Origin: Kalmusia sp. IMI 367209
Lineage: Eukaryota > Ascomycota > Dothideomycetes > Pleosporales > Didymosphaeriaceae
Direction of reading: 5' to 3'
NCBI GenBank assembly: GCA_027946365.1
Contig: JAPEUQ010000010.1
Span: 1,488,001-1,552,000 of the forward strand
Length of the DNA stretch: 64,000 nucleotides
Each line of letters begins with the position of its first letter. The stretch's first letter is position 1. Positions 23,196 through 35,133 of the stretch are shown one piece after another. The notes under the pieces are model-generated. The model made no database searches and was not told where the DNA came from. It saw only the letters and a program-made list of their open reading frames with translations. Made by a program: the position numbers and the translations under genes.

Positions 23196-24932
23196 TTAGA
23201 ACAACTTATCCCTCCTGATGCCACCGCTATTGCCAATTGGAAGTCGTTCAGGGGTCGATTTAGGCTTAGCCAGGGTCTTGGTTGAGGTTTTTGTCATATG
23301 AGTGGGGTGGCTACCCTTGCTCGTTGACGACGGTTTAATTGTTAGTCTCGTTGTACTCGGCCTCACTTGGGCTATGGTCTCTGACTTCGTCGGGCTCGTC
23401 TTCGCTTGGGTCGTAGTCGTCAACGTCTTTGTCGTCTTTGCCGAATCAGCCGTTTTGGAGCTTCTTTTGCTCGTCGTTGAGTGAGGCTTACTAGTCGTTA
23501 TGCTCGAATGCTCATGGAACCCCTCACTGGCGACCGAGCTATCGGCTTGTGAATAGGTACTATACTTCAATGCCACAGGCGGATACTCGTCGGTACCGTA
23601 GGTTGAGTTCAGTGTGACCCGACCCGATATTTCGCCGTTCTCGAGACGCATCCACGTTTCGATGGCGTTGTCACCTTCTAGAGCTTCCTCGTGGATAATA
23701 ATATGCCGTCCGCCTCGCATGTACTCTCCGTACCCACCATAACCTGTGTGCCTCCCGAAACATATGTTGAGACCATTGCCAATTATGGATGTAGGCCAAT
23801 CAGCTGGGATCGGCTCGGGCGTTTTCGCCCATTTCATGCACCTTGGAATGATCAGTCTTTGTTCCATATACTAAGCGATAGGGGCTATACCAATCAGTAG
23901 CATGGTCATGTCCGGAGAAAACTCCCAACAAACCCTTCGTATCAGCGAGAGCTTGCATGAAGGGAACAGCCTGATCAGCATTGACAGGCGCATCGCCTTG
24001 CACACTAAGCCTCTCATTCTGTATGCCAGGTTCCGTGATTCTACTGCGTTTTCCAGATCGTGCGAATTTGTCTGTTATAGGTATGGGAATGTGAACGAAG
24101 ACAAGGCTTGGGATAGTCTTGCCGCCATGACTGTTTTCGATTTGGTCGCGCGTCTGTTTGCTATGAAGCACCCATATTAACGTATAGCTCAAAGAGTGGG
24201 ATTGAGTGGGATCCACTTACAACCAATTGATTACCTGCGTTGTTAGTGTAGTGTCAATAAGCTTTCAGTGTTACTCACCTTTTGGTTGACCCAATCTTCA
24301 ACCGATTGCTGATTATTTCCATCGCCCGTATACAGAAATCCGCCTTTACTATCAAAGAACCATAAGATCATCCTAAGCTCTCGCTTGCCACTCGATGTGG
24401 AGTAAAGCGGGATAAAGTAATTGCTCGAGCCAACTACATTAGGATCACCATCTAGTGAGTTCATAGTGAATGTCAACTGACGGCCGTTCTTGCGGTCATT
24501 TGCCGTCCTCCACATATGCTCCGACATCCAGCGGGTATTGCATGTCGGGCTCCAATCATGATTCCCATAAGTCGCAGCAAAGGGCGTCTTACGATGGATG
24601 AACGGGGACATGACCTTGTTGAGAAGATCATAGACGGCGGTTCCACCCACCCATTCGCACGATAAGAGATCGCCGTTGAGAACGGCAAGGTCAGTGGTAG
24701 ACTCGAAGCTCAAGATTTTGTTCATAACATCGATGGTCGCATCGTCCGACCAAACGTCTTTCTTCTTTGGGCTACCATCTTGGTCGCCACGATCGCCCAT
24801 ATGGAGGTCGTTGAACATGGTGATGTGGAATGACCCTTTCGAGAAAGACAGACCTGAGTAGTCGAATCGCGGCTTCAATGGCACCGCACAGACCGTGGCA
24901 GCTAGTCCCCAGAAGACATACTTCAGCTTCAT
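23196..24932 (-). CDS. secreted calcineurin-like metallophosphoesterase (Dcr2/purple-acid-phosphatase-like)
   Basis: Four exons: 24279-24932, 24221-24234, 23891-24160 and 23196-23841. All phases agree, giving 527 residues. The start MKLKYVFWGLAATVCAVPLKP is a signal peptide. Metal-ligand motifs appear in family order: FNDLHMGD (D42, H44), NGDLLS (D88), YGNHDW (N124, H125), VHIPIP, and SGHDHATDW. After the third intron comes CMKWAK, then GNGLNICFGRHTGYGGYG, the typical C-terminal block. The 14-nt exon supplies VINW plus part of Phe, which fits the family's WVxxxVxDWF region. The last 140 residues are Ser/Thr/Lys-rich and low-complexity, perhaps a glycosylated cell-wall-associated tail. It likely hydrolyses phosphomonoesters outside the plasma membrane; substrate unknown. 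Confidence 0.88.
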
Positions 24933-25711
24933 GATGGTACAGAACGCGAATGAAGGCGAAGCAACACGTGCTGAGGAACGGTGGAGCACATGGAACGCGT
25001 AGAAAAGAGTGTGTGGACAGGAAGTAGCAAAGAGAGCGATTGAAAAGAGGAGAGTCGAAGTAGCAAGCGTAGGTGCCAGAGGGGAAAGGCCAAAGTGGCT
25101 CTTTCCATCGAGGAAGGCATGTCCAACTGTAGTCAGTGCTGTGATTGTGATACCTTCCCCTGCAGTTCCTGGTTGGAGCGAAGCTTGCCGATGAGTATCT
25201 AATTTGCCATACCCTCATACAATGTGGAGCGAATGTGGTCTTCCCAAAAGGGAAAATTAGCAAGGTCTAAATTGAGGATATTATTCATAGTCGTAGCACA
25301 TGTGTTATGGCTGCCCAAGCTTGTCGGTTTAAGTTACGATGATTTGGTCTCTGTAGTCTAATGTCCCAAACGCTGACGACGAATATCTAATGCGCTAATT
25401 ATCGCAATCTCTCTTTCAAACGGTTCTGTGTGTCTGACGATTGAAAAAATGCCATGAATGTAATCAGGAGGAACGGGGAGAGAATAAGCATGTCGTGATA
25501 ATCATGAAGACGTCGTCAATCTAGCATCCAAGCAGCCTAGCCCGCCATCGGATCGCTCCAAATCAACCTACCCGCTCCGAAGCCCCATCAACCTCTCACC
25601 ACCACCGAAGCTCCGCAAAGCTCGACCAAAACCATCGGGCACCTCGCAACTGCCCAATTGACCTCCACGCACACACCCGCTAACGCCTTGCTCCTGAAAT
25701 CCAGCACAGCA
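24933..25711. other. divergent promoter region, phosphoesterase/CMC1
   Basis: 779 bp between divergent start codons. It holds both promoters and leaders; no specific element identified. Confidence 0.5.
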
Positions 25712-26257
25712 ATGGCAATGGCCACTCCGACAGGCCCCACAAGCATCTCCCCACCTACAGAAGCACCCTACAAGCTTCCCTCGAATCCCACGCCACTCTC
25801 AGCACCCCAGGAACAGCAAGTCCGCGACCTCTACTACAAGAATGTGCGCGCGAAATGCGCCGCTGAGATAGCAGGTACTTTCTCCCCACACTGACCTCAT
25901 CTTCCTAGCTCCTCATCCATCCTCAATTTCCGATGCGGCTACTCTTGGACACCCCAACATCTGCTCACTGTGTTCGCAGCGTTCGCTCAATGCGCCACCG
26001 GCCGCACATTCACCATGATCTACGCGTGCCGCGAACAGAAACTCGCTATGAACAGCTGCATGATCCAATACCAGGGGCAAGACGAGCTAGATAAGGCACG
26101 CGCAGAGTGGTTCGCGCTCGCGGGGGAACGCAAGCGCGCGAGGGAGGAGCGGGAACGGCTGATTGAGGATAGTAGGCGGAAACATAAGGAGTGGTGGGGG
26201 TTAGACGAGGAGGGGAAGTTGCAGGGAAAGAGGCTGGAGAAGGATGACAAGCGGTGA
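25712..26257 (+). CDS. CMC1: CMC1-family twin-CX9C mitochondrial COX assembly protein
   Basis: Exons 25712-25874 and 25980-26257 with a 105-nt intron, giving 146 residues. The splice creates KCAAEIAAFAQC. Together with CREQKLAMNSC this forms two exact Cys-X9-Cys motifs, confirming the join and the family. Cmc1-type proteins are imported into the mitochondrial intermembrane space by the Mia40 relay and help assemble cytochrome c oxidase through copper handling and Cox1 stabilisation. The first CX9C is split by the intron. A short Pro/Thr-rich N-terminus precedes it, and a long charged helix (ERKRAREERERLIEDSRRKHKEWWG) follows. The ATG at 25712 is the first in frame after the leader. Confidence 0.9.
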
Positions 26258-26876
26258 TTGTGTGCAGGGGAGACGATGTTTGGACTGATTGCATTTGCAT
26301 GGCGTTTTTGGGATGGGCTTGCGCGACTGAAGACGTTGTATAGATAGTAGGGCACGAGCGTCGTGTGGTGCGCGTATTGTATTACTAGGCCTAGGTCCGA
26401 GATACTGTATGATAAAGTTTTGTATCGGAAGCATCTTATGGCGGATGCTAGGCAGGTAAAGGGACGGAATTCACCTCTGGTATAACCATACCCCATGAAC
26501 CTCATAAACGCCGCAAAATGCATCAGAATCCGTTAACACCCTTCCCAGCACCGACTTGACAGCCGGCACCCATCAACGATATCCCACAGAGAGCGTGCGC
26601 GACCGAGAAATCTCGACCATGATAATAGCTCTGCCTTCGCACTCCCCAGTCGCTCAATCCCTCCTCTTGATCTCAACCTGCGACACACTTGCTCATTCAA
26701 CCATCCGCCATCTTCGCATCACCACCCCCCATAACCTCCTCAAACTCATCCTCATTGACCTCCTCTTCCTCCATCCCCCCATGACCGTATCACCACCAAC
26801 AGGTCCCCCAATCCTACACCCGCCCCAAACCACCATCAGTTTCCTCCCTACATCGACCTCCTCCTCCCAGCTCTCC
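26258..26876. other. CMC1 3' flank; possible displaced TAF9 acidic tail
   Basis: The left part is the CMC1 3' flank. From about 26690 to 26876 the minus strand carries acidic, TAF9-tail-like reading (EESWEEEVDV, then EEEEVNEDEFEEVMGGGDAK). It sits in frames offset from the TAF9 frame by G-run indels. Confidence 0.5.
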
Positions 26877-27464
26877 TCACCCCCACCCCACCCCAGTGAA
26901 ACAATACCTCTCTGGCGGCAACCTCAGCCCAAACTCCCTCTCCACCCTTGGCAATGCCACTCGATTCCTCTCCCCTGCCACCTCAGCCATGAATTCCTTC
27001 GGCAAGGTAGGCCCAAACTGCATCTGCGAGCGAGCATGGATAGCGGTGCGCAGTGCATTCAGGCTGACACCCTCGTCGTCCTTAGCCGCTGCCTTCTTTG
27101 ACGTGTAGTTCTGTGGCGCCTCATACGAGATGGCGTCGCTCAGAATGCCGTTGGTGTACCGGTACGCGAAGTCGAGGAGCTGCAGCGGCACGCGCTCTGT
27201 GTAGGCGTGTACGCCCATGTTTGCGAGAATGAGGTGGATGAGGCGCGCATCGCGGGGGCGCTTGGAGGTGCCTGCATCTTGGAGAGAGGAGGAGGGGAAG
27301 GAGGCGCTCATTGAGGTTGGGGCGGTGCCGTTGGGTAAAGCGGGTTGCGAGGTTTGTTGGGTGTTGGGTTGCGTGGAGGAGGCGGTTGGGGGACTGGGAT
27401 TGGGTGCGCCGGTTGCGGTTGTGGGTGGAGTTGAGAGCATGTTATCTGCGGCTGGGGAAGCCAT
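26877..27464 (-). CDS. TAF9: TAF9 (TFIID/SAGA histone-fold subunit), tail possibly frameshifted
   Basis: Single frame of 195 residues. After a low-complexity Pro/Ser/Thr N-terminus (1-65), a TFIID-31kDa histone fold begins at RPRDARLIHLILANMGVHAY and continues through QLLDFAYRYTNGILSDA and LRTAIHARSQMQF. The conserved C-terminal block follows: PKEFMAEVAGERNRVALP, then FGLRLPPERYCFTGVGWG. TAF9 pairs with TAF6 in TFIID and SAGA. The frame stops right after GVGWG, where homologues continue into an acidic tail. Such a tail is readable downstream in shifted frames after the G5 run near 26880-26884, and again after the G6 run near 26775-26780. The functional core is intact either way. Confidence 0.88.
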   Translation of the reverse strand: MASPAADNMLSTPPTTATGAPNPSPPTASSTQPNTQQTSQPALPNGTAPTSMSASFPSSSLQDAGTSKRPRDARLIHLILANMGVHAYTERVPLQLLDFAYRYTNGILSDAISYEAPQNYTSKKAAAKDDEGVSLNALRTAIHARSQMQFGPTLPKEFMAEVAGERNRVALPRVEREFGLRLPPERYCFTGVGWG

Positions 27465-27719
27465 GATGGGCGCGCTGCGATGTAAATGTGGAAGGCGTGC
27501 TGTTGAAAGGAAGCGTGTGGGCAGTCGCGATCGGACCTCCGAGGGCTTGGCATGCCACCCATGGTACGCAAGTGGAAGCGAAGTTTACCCAATGCAATAG
27601 CAGGCTATTCACATCTGAGCAGGTGGAGATAAATCGCATTAATTATAGATTTTCTATTACATGAGCGCCTCGCTATGATATTCACAAACATTACTTCCAA
27701 CATGAACCTTGCATAAAGT

Positions 27720-30700
27720 TCACTGAGGTGCGACACCGGGTCCTTCACTGACATCGTCATCCTCGTCACCCGTAGTCTCACTTGCAATGCTTTCATGCAA
27801 ACTCGGTGTCTTGTCGCCCCTCTTACCCATGCGCTTGATGGAACTCCAACTTAGGGCGCTGCTCTTATCTTTCGGTGTGCCAATATTTGGGCTCGCCCCA
27901 GGGCTGTCCGTAGTCCTGACGACTAATCCATTGGCATCTTCATCCGTCTCGTCGGGTGTAACCGCCTCGCTGGATTTCTTGGAAAAAAGGGAGCTCTTAG
28001 CCTTGCTGAACTGTAAGAATTGACTGGTGCTGCTCTTGCGAGAAAGTTTCTGCATGAAGGATTCTTTGCCTAGGGATGCGGACGGGTGCAACTCCGACGT
28101 CGTTTGAGATATAGAGTGCTCGAGGGACTCGCGCGGAGAAGCTTCGGAGGCGTCTGCGGTCGATAAAGAGTAATTGTCTCGTGAAAATCGCGGGGCAAGC
28201 GGTGAGCTCGTAGACTCGTAAACCGCAACGTCAGATGTCAACTTGTCTTTATCCTTGCGAGATGACCTTTCAGCCTTGGCCTTTTTTTCTGCTTTCCTTG
28301 CCTCCTTTTCTGCCGCCTTCTCGGCCTTTTCGGCAGCCTTCCTTGCCTTTTCATCCTTGTCTTCGCGTCCGAAGATGCTCTTGAACGTCGGCGCATCAGG
28401 GTTGAGTTGCTTAGGAGGGGTGGGAGGCACCATGAATGGCATATGAGAGGCCGACGACTGCGGTCTTGTACCAATAGGGGCCTGCGTAGGAGAGCGTGTG
28501 GTAGAGGGAAAGTCGGGAATGTCGCCGTGGAGCAGGTCTTCGTTCAACAAACTTACTGTTGACCCGTGCTGCATGGATGGTCGACGAGAAGGCATCCGTG
28601 ACCAGGACGATGTGTTGGTGTTGTTGATGCTCCAATCTACGCCAAGGGGACTACTGCGAGAGTTGAAAGCGTCAATAGACCAGCCAAAGCGTGTCTGGCT
28701 TTCTGTTGACGGTCTCGGCAAAACATTTGCTTCCCCGGATTTGGTTGATCCTTGACGAGGGGAAGAGGGTCTTTCGAGCCCTGATGCATTGGTCAGCCAA
28801 GGGTCGCCTTTGGTACCAAACATGTTGAAAGCTCGCTTTCTCGTCGCAACATGTTTAGGACTACTCGAGGACTCTACAGGATGTGCTTTGTTGGGCATGA
28901 ATGCATTGTACCAAGCTCCTCCAGAATGGCTGCCTCGCCGTCGCTGTGTACCGATAGGATCTAAGTCATCATAGTCTTGCCGTGGCAGGGATTGGCTTTG
29001 CGAGGACTTCAGGGAACCTAGAGGGGGCCCTTGGTCCAAGGTCTTACCGCGTTGCCTATGAAGACCAAAGAGGCTGCCGAATCGCGTGGTAGGAGGATTC
29101 TTGAATGAACTTGAAGTCGAGCGGATCGATCGTCTGTCGCTGTCCATGGCATTTTCGTTGCTTGGATAGAAGCCAAGCTGACCAGCACTCTCTCTTGGGC
29201 TTGCAAAGGGAGATCGGCTTTGCACAGATACTGGAGAACTCGGACTTTGCACTTGGTCTAGCGTACCTGGAGCTCCTAGACCAGGTAAAACGTTGCGCAA
29301 ATTAGGCGATGGATCCAGTGGCGGCTGCGGTGGGCCTGGATCATCATCATCCTCCGTATCTGTCAACCCATCGCCAAACAACCCAGAGGGTAGCAAGGCC
29401 CCAGCCGTGGGACTCATGGGGGCTCCACCAGTTAGGCTCTCAATCTCCGCTTGAGAAAAAGAAGAAGCGTGAGCACTCGGGGGTGGAAGGGCCATGCCGT
29501 TGACAGGGTTGAAGTAAGGGGTTGGGTTTGTATATGATGGAGAGTTGTTCGTGATGCCACTATTGAAGGGTGCCGCTGTAGAAGGGACAAAACCTCCAGG
29601 AATGGCTGAGATCAATGGTTCTCGCATACTCAGGGGTCGCGAGCGCGTGCTGTTTCTCCTAGCTGGAACGAATTCTGGTGCCATTCCAGACATGAGCTGT
29701 GGTTGGCTCATGCGGCGCTGTTGCAGATAGGCTAATCGTGCTGAGGCATCTTGATTGACACGCTCGGCCTCGGTGAAAATCTGCCATGCTTCCGCATATC
29801 GTTTCTGCAGGTTGCTGAAAGTTTCAATCCATCTCCGGTCTTCTTCTGCTTCGGCATTTTCAATACCATCTTGAGCCTCACCAACATCCTCACCTTCCTC
29901 CAAAGTCTTTCTCTCCTCTTCAAGAGCCTTGATCTGTATTCCCTTTTCGCGAATAACCTCTTCAAGGCTTTTGTTGGTCTGAAGCTCTTCGTCATATTTC
30001 TCTTTCAGACTTTGAATGCGTGTTTCGGAGGATGTCTCGTATTCGCTGCGCTCCTTTCGAACACCCTCAGCAGCATCTCGTAGTTCTCCAGCCTCACGTT
30101 CCCACTTGGCCACATCGTCTTTCAACTTCTTCCTCTCTGCTTCCTTCTTTTGCAATGCTCTCTCTTGCTGTGTTCTGCGCGTCTGAGCTGATGCGTTCGC
30201 GCGTTCCAAGGTTGCTACTTCTTTCCTCAGATCGCGGCTGGCATCTTCCTTCTCTTTCAGAGACGCCTTCTTCTCGTCCCGCTTCTCCACCAACAGCGCC
30301 TTCTGCGTGACGAACTCTTCCTCCTCATCCTGAATTTGCCTCTCCATATCGTCCAACTCCCGGCGGAGGCTGTCTAGTTTTTCAGTGAGCTGCTTGATAG
30401 TCTCACTAGAATCTGCCGCCTCTTGCGCAGAGCGTGCCTGGTCCGCTGTCATGGAGGCTGGAGAATTGCGCCTTCCTGGTTCGGAGCGTCGGTGCCGCGA
30501 CACGCTGTTACTGTGCTCTCTTGTCATGATTGGCGCGACGACAGCCGGAGAAATGAAATCGACAAGGCTCTTGTTCGGTCGAATAATGGGGGTGGGATTG
30601 TAGTCGTCGCTCTGCGCTCCATCTCGACCATCTTTGTGCGGCCCAGTACCGTAGAATTGCTCGGACTCGGCGGAGAGGGTTCGTAGACGAATGGGGACAC

Positions 30701-31241
30701 TCGGCGCTTGGAAGTTGGCAGTGTTTAGCGTGACGATGCGGATGACATAGTGGTGGTCTGGTTGTAGGTTTTCGATGGTGACGGAGGTTTCCTGGGGCGA
30801 GACATCGCCGACTGTAGGGTGTGAGCGTGGGTAGAAGTTGGTAGGCAGACGACACACTGTCAATTCCGTTGATTCGTATAACATATTTGACGACGGATGC
30901 TCGCTGGTCTGGCGGCTTCCAGTGCAGCAACACGCCGTCTGCTTTGATACCCGCGAGCGATACGAGCGGCGCGACGGGGACCTCAAGGCCCAGCAGGTTG
31001 ATGAGCTCTTCGACAGGCTTGGAGAGCACACGGTAGGCGCGGAATGCCACCCTAAAAGAAGCACCATGTCAGAACTCATATGCAGCTACAGTTCTCGTCG
31101 CGCAGGTGGGACACACCAGAAGAGGGCAAGCAGCACAAAGGCCGTCTTCAACCAGCCGGAGGACAGGAAGACGAGGGCCTCCATGTTGTAGCGGGCGACA
31201 TCCGGCGGCCAGTAGAGCGAGTGTGCGGAATCGGGGAACAT
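27720..31241 (-). CDS. membrane-anchored fibronectin-III / coiled-coil protein
   Basis: Exons 31117-31241, 30858-31051 and 27720-30811, with two introns (65 and 46 nt) that both use GTGTGT donors. Phases agree, giving 1136 residues. The N-terminus has one hydrophobic segment (about 30-45, WLKTAFVLLALFW) spliced into VAFRAYRVLSKPVEELINLLG. An FN3 domain at about 60-150 follows, beginning VAPLVSLAGIKADGVLLHWK; the second splice restores NGID-IGDVSPQETSVTIENL. A long coiled coil spans roughly 215-440. The remainder is disordered and Ser/Pro-rich, with a Lys/Ala/Glu-rich patch (AEKAEKAAEKEARKAEKKAK). This arrangement is widespread in filamentous ascomycetes but I know no assigned function. It is divergent from the lipin gene. 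Confidence 0.82.
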
Positions 31242-32116
31242 GGCGACTCTTGGAGGCGTCGCCGGCCTGTCGTGTGTCGGTCGCTGTAGGCGTGGAGGAG
31301 GCAAGGCGCGATCCCACATTGGCAAACTTGCGTCTTCATGCAACCAAAGCCGATTCGGCCCGAACGAGTTTAGGCCTGCTGCACGCTCACGGCATCCCCC
31401 ACACCGTCGCTCTCCGCAGCCCGCCAGACTGTGCGGACGCTGGCTGCGTTGGCGTGTCGTCAGCCGGCCGATGGTTCAATTGCATGTTGTGCGCCGTCGA
31501 GGGTCTGCTGGAACACGGCTGAAGCTGCTCGCGGGCTGCTGGCGGGGTGCGGCCTTCACCCTGGCGCAGAGCTAGCACCCGTTGCCGCGGTTGAGCCATT
31601 TGCATCTCAACACGCAAAACATGTCTTCGCAAGCCAGGCCTCGGTGGCCACATGCTTGAGTCCAGCGGCGCGCACATTTCACTCAGCCGCACGACCCGTC
31701 CTGCCCGACCGAACTTGAGCTTGGGCTTGTGAATCCCATGACAATCCCATGATCGCCATTCTGTCTTAGCGGGTCCGTGACCTCGGTGACCGCATTGCCT
31801 CAGATGCGACCAGCTGCTTCCTGAAAGCCTCATTCTTCTCCGCCCATACACATACACACGTATACTGAGTCCTCGTCCCCCAGCAACTAGATTGACAGCG
31901 CCGCTCTGGTTCCAGAAACCCACCCGGCCGGATCCCACCCATCATTTAGCCACCGACCGACCTTCGCCGTGGGACCTTCGTTCGCAAACGCACAGCACAA
32001 AAAAGCGCCCTGACCGTCACTCTGCACTCTACAGTTGTTTCTCGCACTGTGACTGGTCGTTCCCCCTTCCAGGCGCTGCGCTGTGCCGAGAGCCTTCGGG
32101 CCAGGCAGCCCGCGAG
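31242..32116. other. divergent promoter region, FN3 protein/lipin
   Basis: 875 bp between divergent starts, GC-rich with several overlapping frames caused by composition. It probably holds both promoters and 5' leaders. Confidence 0.5.
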
Positions 32117-34462
32117 ATGAACTACGTGCGCTCGCTCACCAGCGGCGTGTCCAAGGGGTGGAACTCTATAAACCCGGCTACCCTGAGCGGTGCCATCGAC
32201 GTTATAGTCGTCGAGCAGGAGGATGGCAGCTTGGCATGCTCGCCGTTCCACGTCCGCTTCGGCAAATACCAGATCCTGCGGCCTTCCGACAAGAAAGTCG
32301 AGTTCAAGGTCAATGGCGAGAAGCAGGACTATGCCATGAAGCTCGGAGAGGGCGGGGAGGCCTTCTTCGTCTTTGAGACCTCTGCCATCATTCCGGAAGA
32401 TATGCAGACATCACCGCTCGCATCCCCTGCGTCAAGTCCCGAGCAGAAACCTATCGAACCCGCCGTCCCTGCCCTTCCCGAACCTGAACTTCTCGAGTTG
32501 GACGGTTCCAGCGGGGTTCGACGAGCCACCATGACTGGACGGGTGCCACGACCGGATTTGCTTGGAGAAAGGCCAAAATCTGGCGACTGGTCCGGCCTAC
32601 AGACGTTCCGCTCGAACAGCGATGAAGTACTGCCTACCACCAAAGCCCAGTTTGCGAAGACCTTCGAAGAGAAGGAACACGAGCCCATACATCTAAGCAG
32701 AGACGAGGCGACGGCATGGAACATCTCAAAGAGGTCGACCAGCCCACCTCCCGTGAGTTGGCCCAGGACACGTAATGTAGACATTCGCTAATCATGCATT
32801 ATCTTTAGGTTTCTCCTAGCGAAGCTATGGCCCGTGCTATCAACCTCTCTAAGAAGCTGTTCACCTCAAACATACCGAATAAAGTTACGGAGAGTGGAGA
32901 CTTGATGCTGGATATGACAGGCTACAAAAGTAGCGAGCAGGAAGCTTTGCGTGCCGAAGTGGTAGCAAGAAAGATCCTTCCGACGAACTGGAGGGCAACT
33001 ACGATATTGGGGCCTTGATTGGCGCTGACGAGCATGGTAACCTCTGGATATATAGTAGCGAGGAGGCAAAGGCTGCTGCTACGCAAAAGGCTGACATTTC
33101 AGTTCTGAACGAGGTAAGGAACGCTGAGATCACACACCATATGAGACATATGCTTATCTTGAGTTCATTTACAGGAAGCACTACAATCAACGGATGCCGT
33201 ATCGGATCCTGGCTACCACAGCGATGACGCCCAGAGCGACACTACTGCTGAGTTCCCTCACCATATGCGCAGAGATTCCGACAGTGCTATTGGGTTGACT
33301 ACACCACCCCACTCGCCTGAAGCTGAGAAAACAACACGCAGCTATGCGAAAACACTGCGCCTTACAAGCGAGCAGCTAAAATCCCTGGGGCTGAAGCCAG
33401 GGGTGAGTTGATCCCAAGATATGCCACCAAGGTGAAACATACCCTAACACAACATAGCTCCAACACCATGAGCTTTACCGTCAACCGCTCAACGTGCAGT
33501 GCATACATGTTCTACTGGAAACATGATGTTCCCATTGTCATCTCAGATATTGACGGGACAATCACCAAATCAGATGCCTTGGGCCATGTCCTGAACATGA
33601 TCGGCAGGGATTGGACACACGAAGGTGTGGCGAAGCTGTACACCGATATCGTGAATAACGGGTACAACATTTTCTACCTGACAAGTCGCTCTGTGGGCCA
33701 GGCCGATACAACCAGAACTTACCTCAACGGCGTTCAGCAAGATGGCTATCGATTACCAAAGGGCCCCGTGATCATGAGTCCAGACCGGACGATAGCAGCT
33801 CTGCGTCGAGAAATTTACTTGCGGAAGCCCGAAGTGTTCAAGATGGCTTGTCTACGAGACATCATGAATCTGTTCGGCAGGCCGCCGGGACAGACGCCTT
33901 TCTACGCTGGATTCGGCAATCGGTGAGTTGTTCTACTCCCAATCCCAGAATACGAATATAGGCTTATTTGTCATTAGGTTTACCGATGCGCTCAGCTACC
34001 GATCAGTGAACATCCCTTCCACGCGAATCTTCACCATCAACTCCAACGCCGAAGTCAGTCTGGACGTCTTGTCGCTCAACAGCTACCGCACAGGCTACGC
34101 CAGTATGCGTGAAATCGTGAGTCCCTCCCTATCCCACACTCTACCCTCACGATACTAAGTCTAGGCAGGTCGACCACTTCTTTCCGCCCGTAGGCCTCCT
34201 CGTGCCCCCCGGCGGCGAGCAATTCACAGACTTCAACTACTGGCGCGAGCGACCCCTGGACATCGCAGACTTCACCGACAGTGAAGACGACGACGACGAC
34301 GACGACGACGACACCGAGGCTGCAAGCGTCCATAGTGAAGACGAAGGCTCGGAAGTAGGAGAGGATCTCGAGGCGAGCTATCTCACGCAGGAGTCTGTGG
34401 ACGAGGCGGGGAATCTGGAAGATTCTATTCTAGAGAGCGTCGAATGCGATGGCGAGGAGTAT

Positions 34463-34497
<35 letters not shown>

Positions 34498-34672
34498 AGA
34501 AGAGGGAGAAGAGTCGGATGATGGCGACGAAGAAGACGAGGAAGAGGAAATGGGAGAGGAACTGGAATTGGGCAAAACGCCGACGAGGGACATGGACGGG
34601 CTTACGGGTGGCATGGAGAGTTTGAAGCTAAAAGGGGGAACGCCGACGCCCAGAGCAAGCCCGCGGCGGTAG
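32117..34672 (+). CDS. PAH1: lipin / phosphatidate phosphatase (PAH1/NED1), two compensating frameshifts
   Basis: Six exons: 32117-32752, 32809-33113, 33175-33402, 33458-33922, 33978-34116 and 34169-34672. The Mg-dependent phosphatidate phosphatase makes diacylglycerol and controls nuclear membrane growth. N-LIP begins MNYVRSLTSGVSKGWNSINP. The HAD catalytic motif DIDGT lies near residue 420, followed by FYLTSRSVGQADTTR and the C-LIP region to FFPPVGLLVPPG. The tail is acidic, with D9 and long E runs. Exon 2 is one base short: the conserved frame DELEGNYDIGALIG is entered only by adding a base near 32976-32981. Exon 4 is one base long at 33458. The net frame balances but the segment between them is out of frame, so literal translation stops early (ILGP*). 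Sequencing error or a damaged allele are both possible. Confidence 0.85.
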
Positions 34673-35094
34673 AATACCTTTGGATGGCGCATATTGCATG
34701 GCGAGGCGTTTTGTATGTAGACTATCCTCTCTGTATGCGGTAGGCCCGTATGAGCGAGTGCAGTGCATGGGCATGGCGCGGCGAATCGCATCAGGCGGCG
34801 TTTTGATATTTCTATCATACACAAATATTGCAGACAATTACCACGTCTGATGGCTCGGACTCGCATGTGATCGATCTCATACGATGTACTGCGACGGCAA
34901 AACAACATAGACGCTGTTGTCGTACTCCATGCATGCATTCGTTCATTCATCCCTTCTCCTATCCCATTATACTATCAATACATCGCGTCCCTGAAGTGGA
35001 GAAACTCGTAAACGCAAACTCAAACGCGACAACAGCCTCACCAATGCTACGATATCCCATCCATCCATCGTATTCATCATGCATAATCATGCCT

Positions 35095-35127
<33 letters not shown>
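34673..35127. other. convergent spacer with (CT)n microsatellite
   Basis: 3' flanks of lipin and THG1. A CT dinucleotide run of about 30 bases sits at 35099-35129. No gene. Confidence 0.6.

Positions 35128-35129
<2 letters not shown>
35099..35129. repeat. (CT)n microsatellite
   Basis: Uninterrupted CT dinucleotide run in the lipin/THG1 convergent spacer, close to the THG1 stop. Confidence 0.9.

Positions 35130-35133
<4 letters not shown>

Noticed and set aside
26556..27101. 181-codon plus-strand frame opposite TAF9
   Set aside because: It is a shadow of the TAF9 coding strand and C-rich flank, with no domain.
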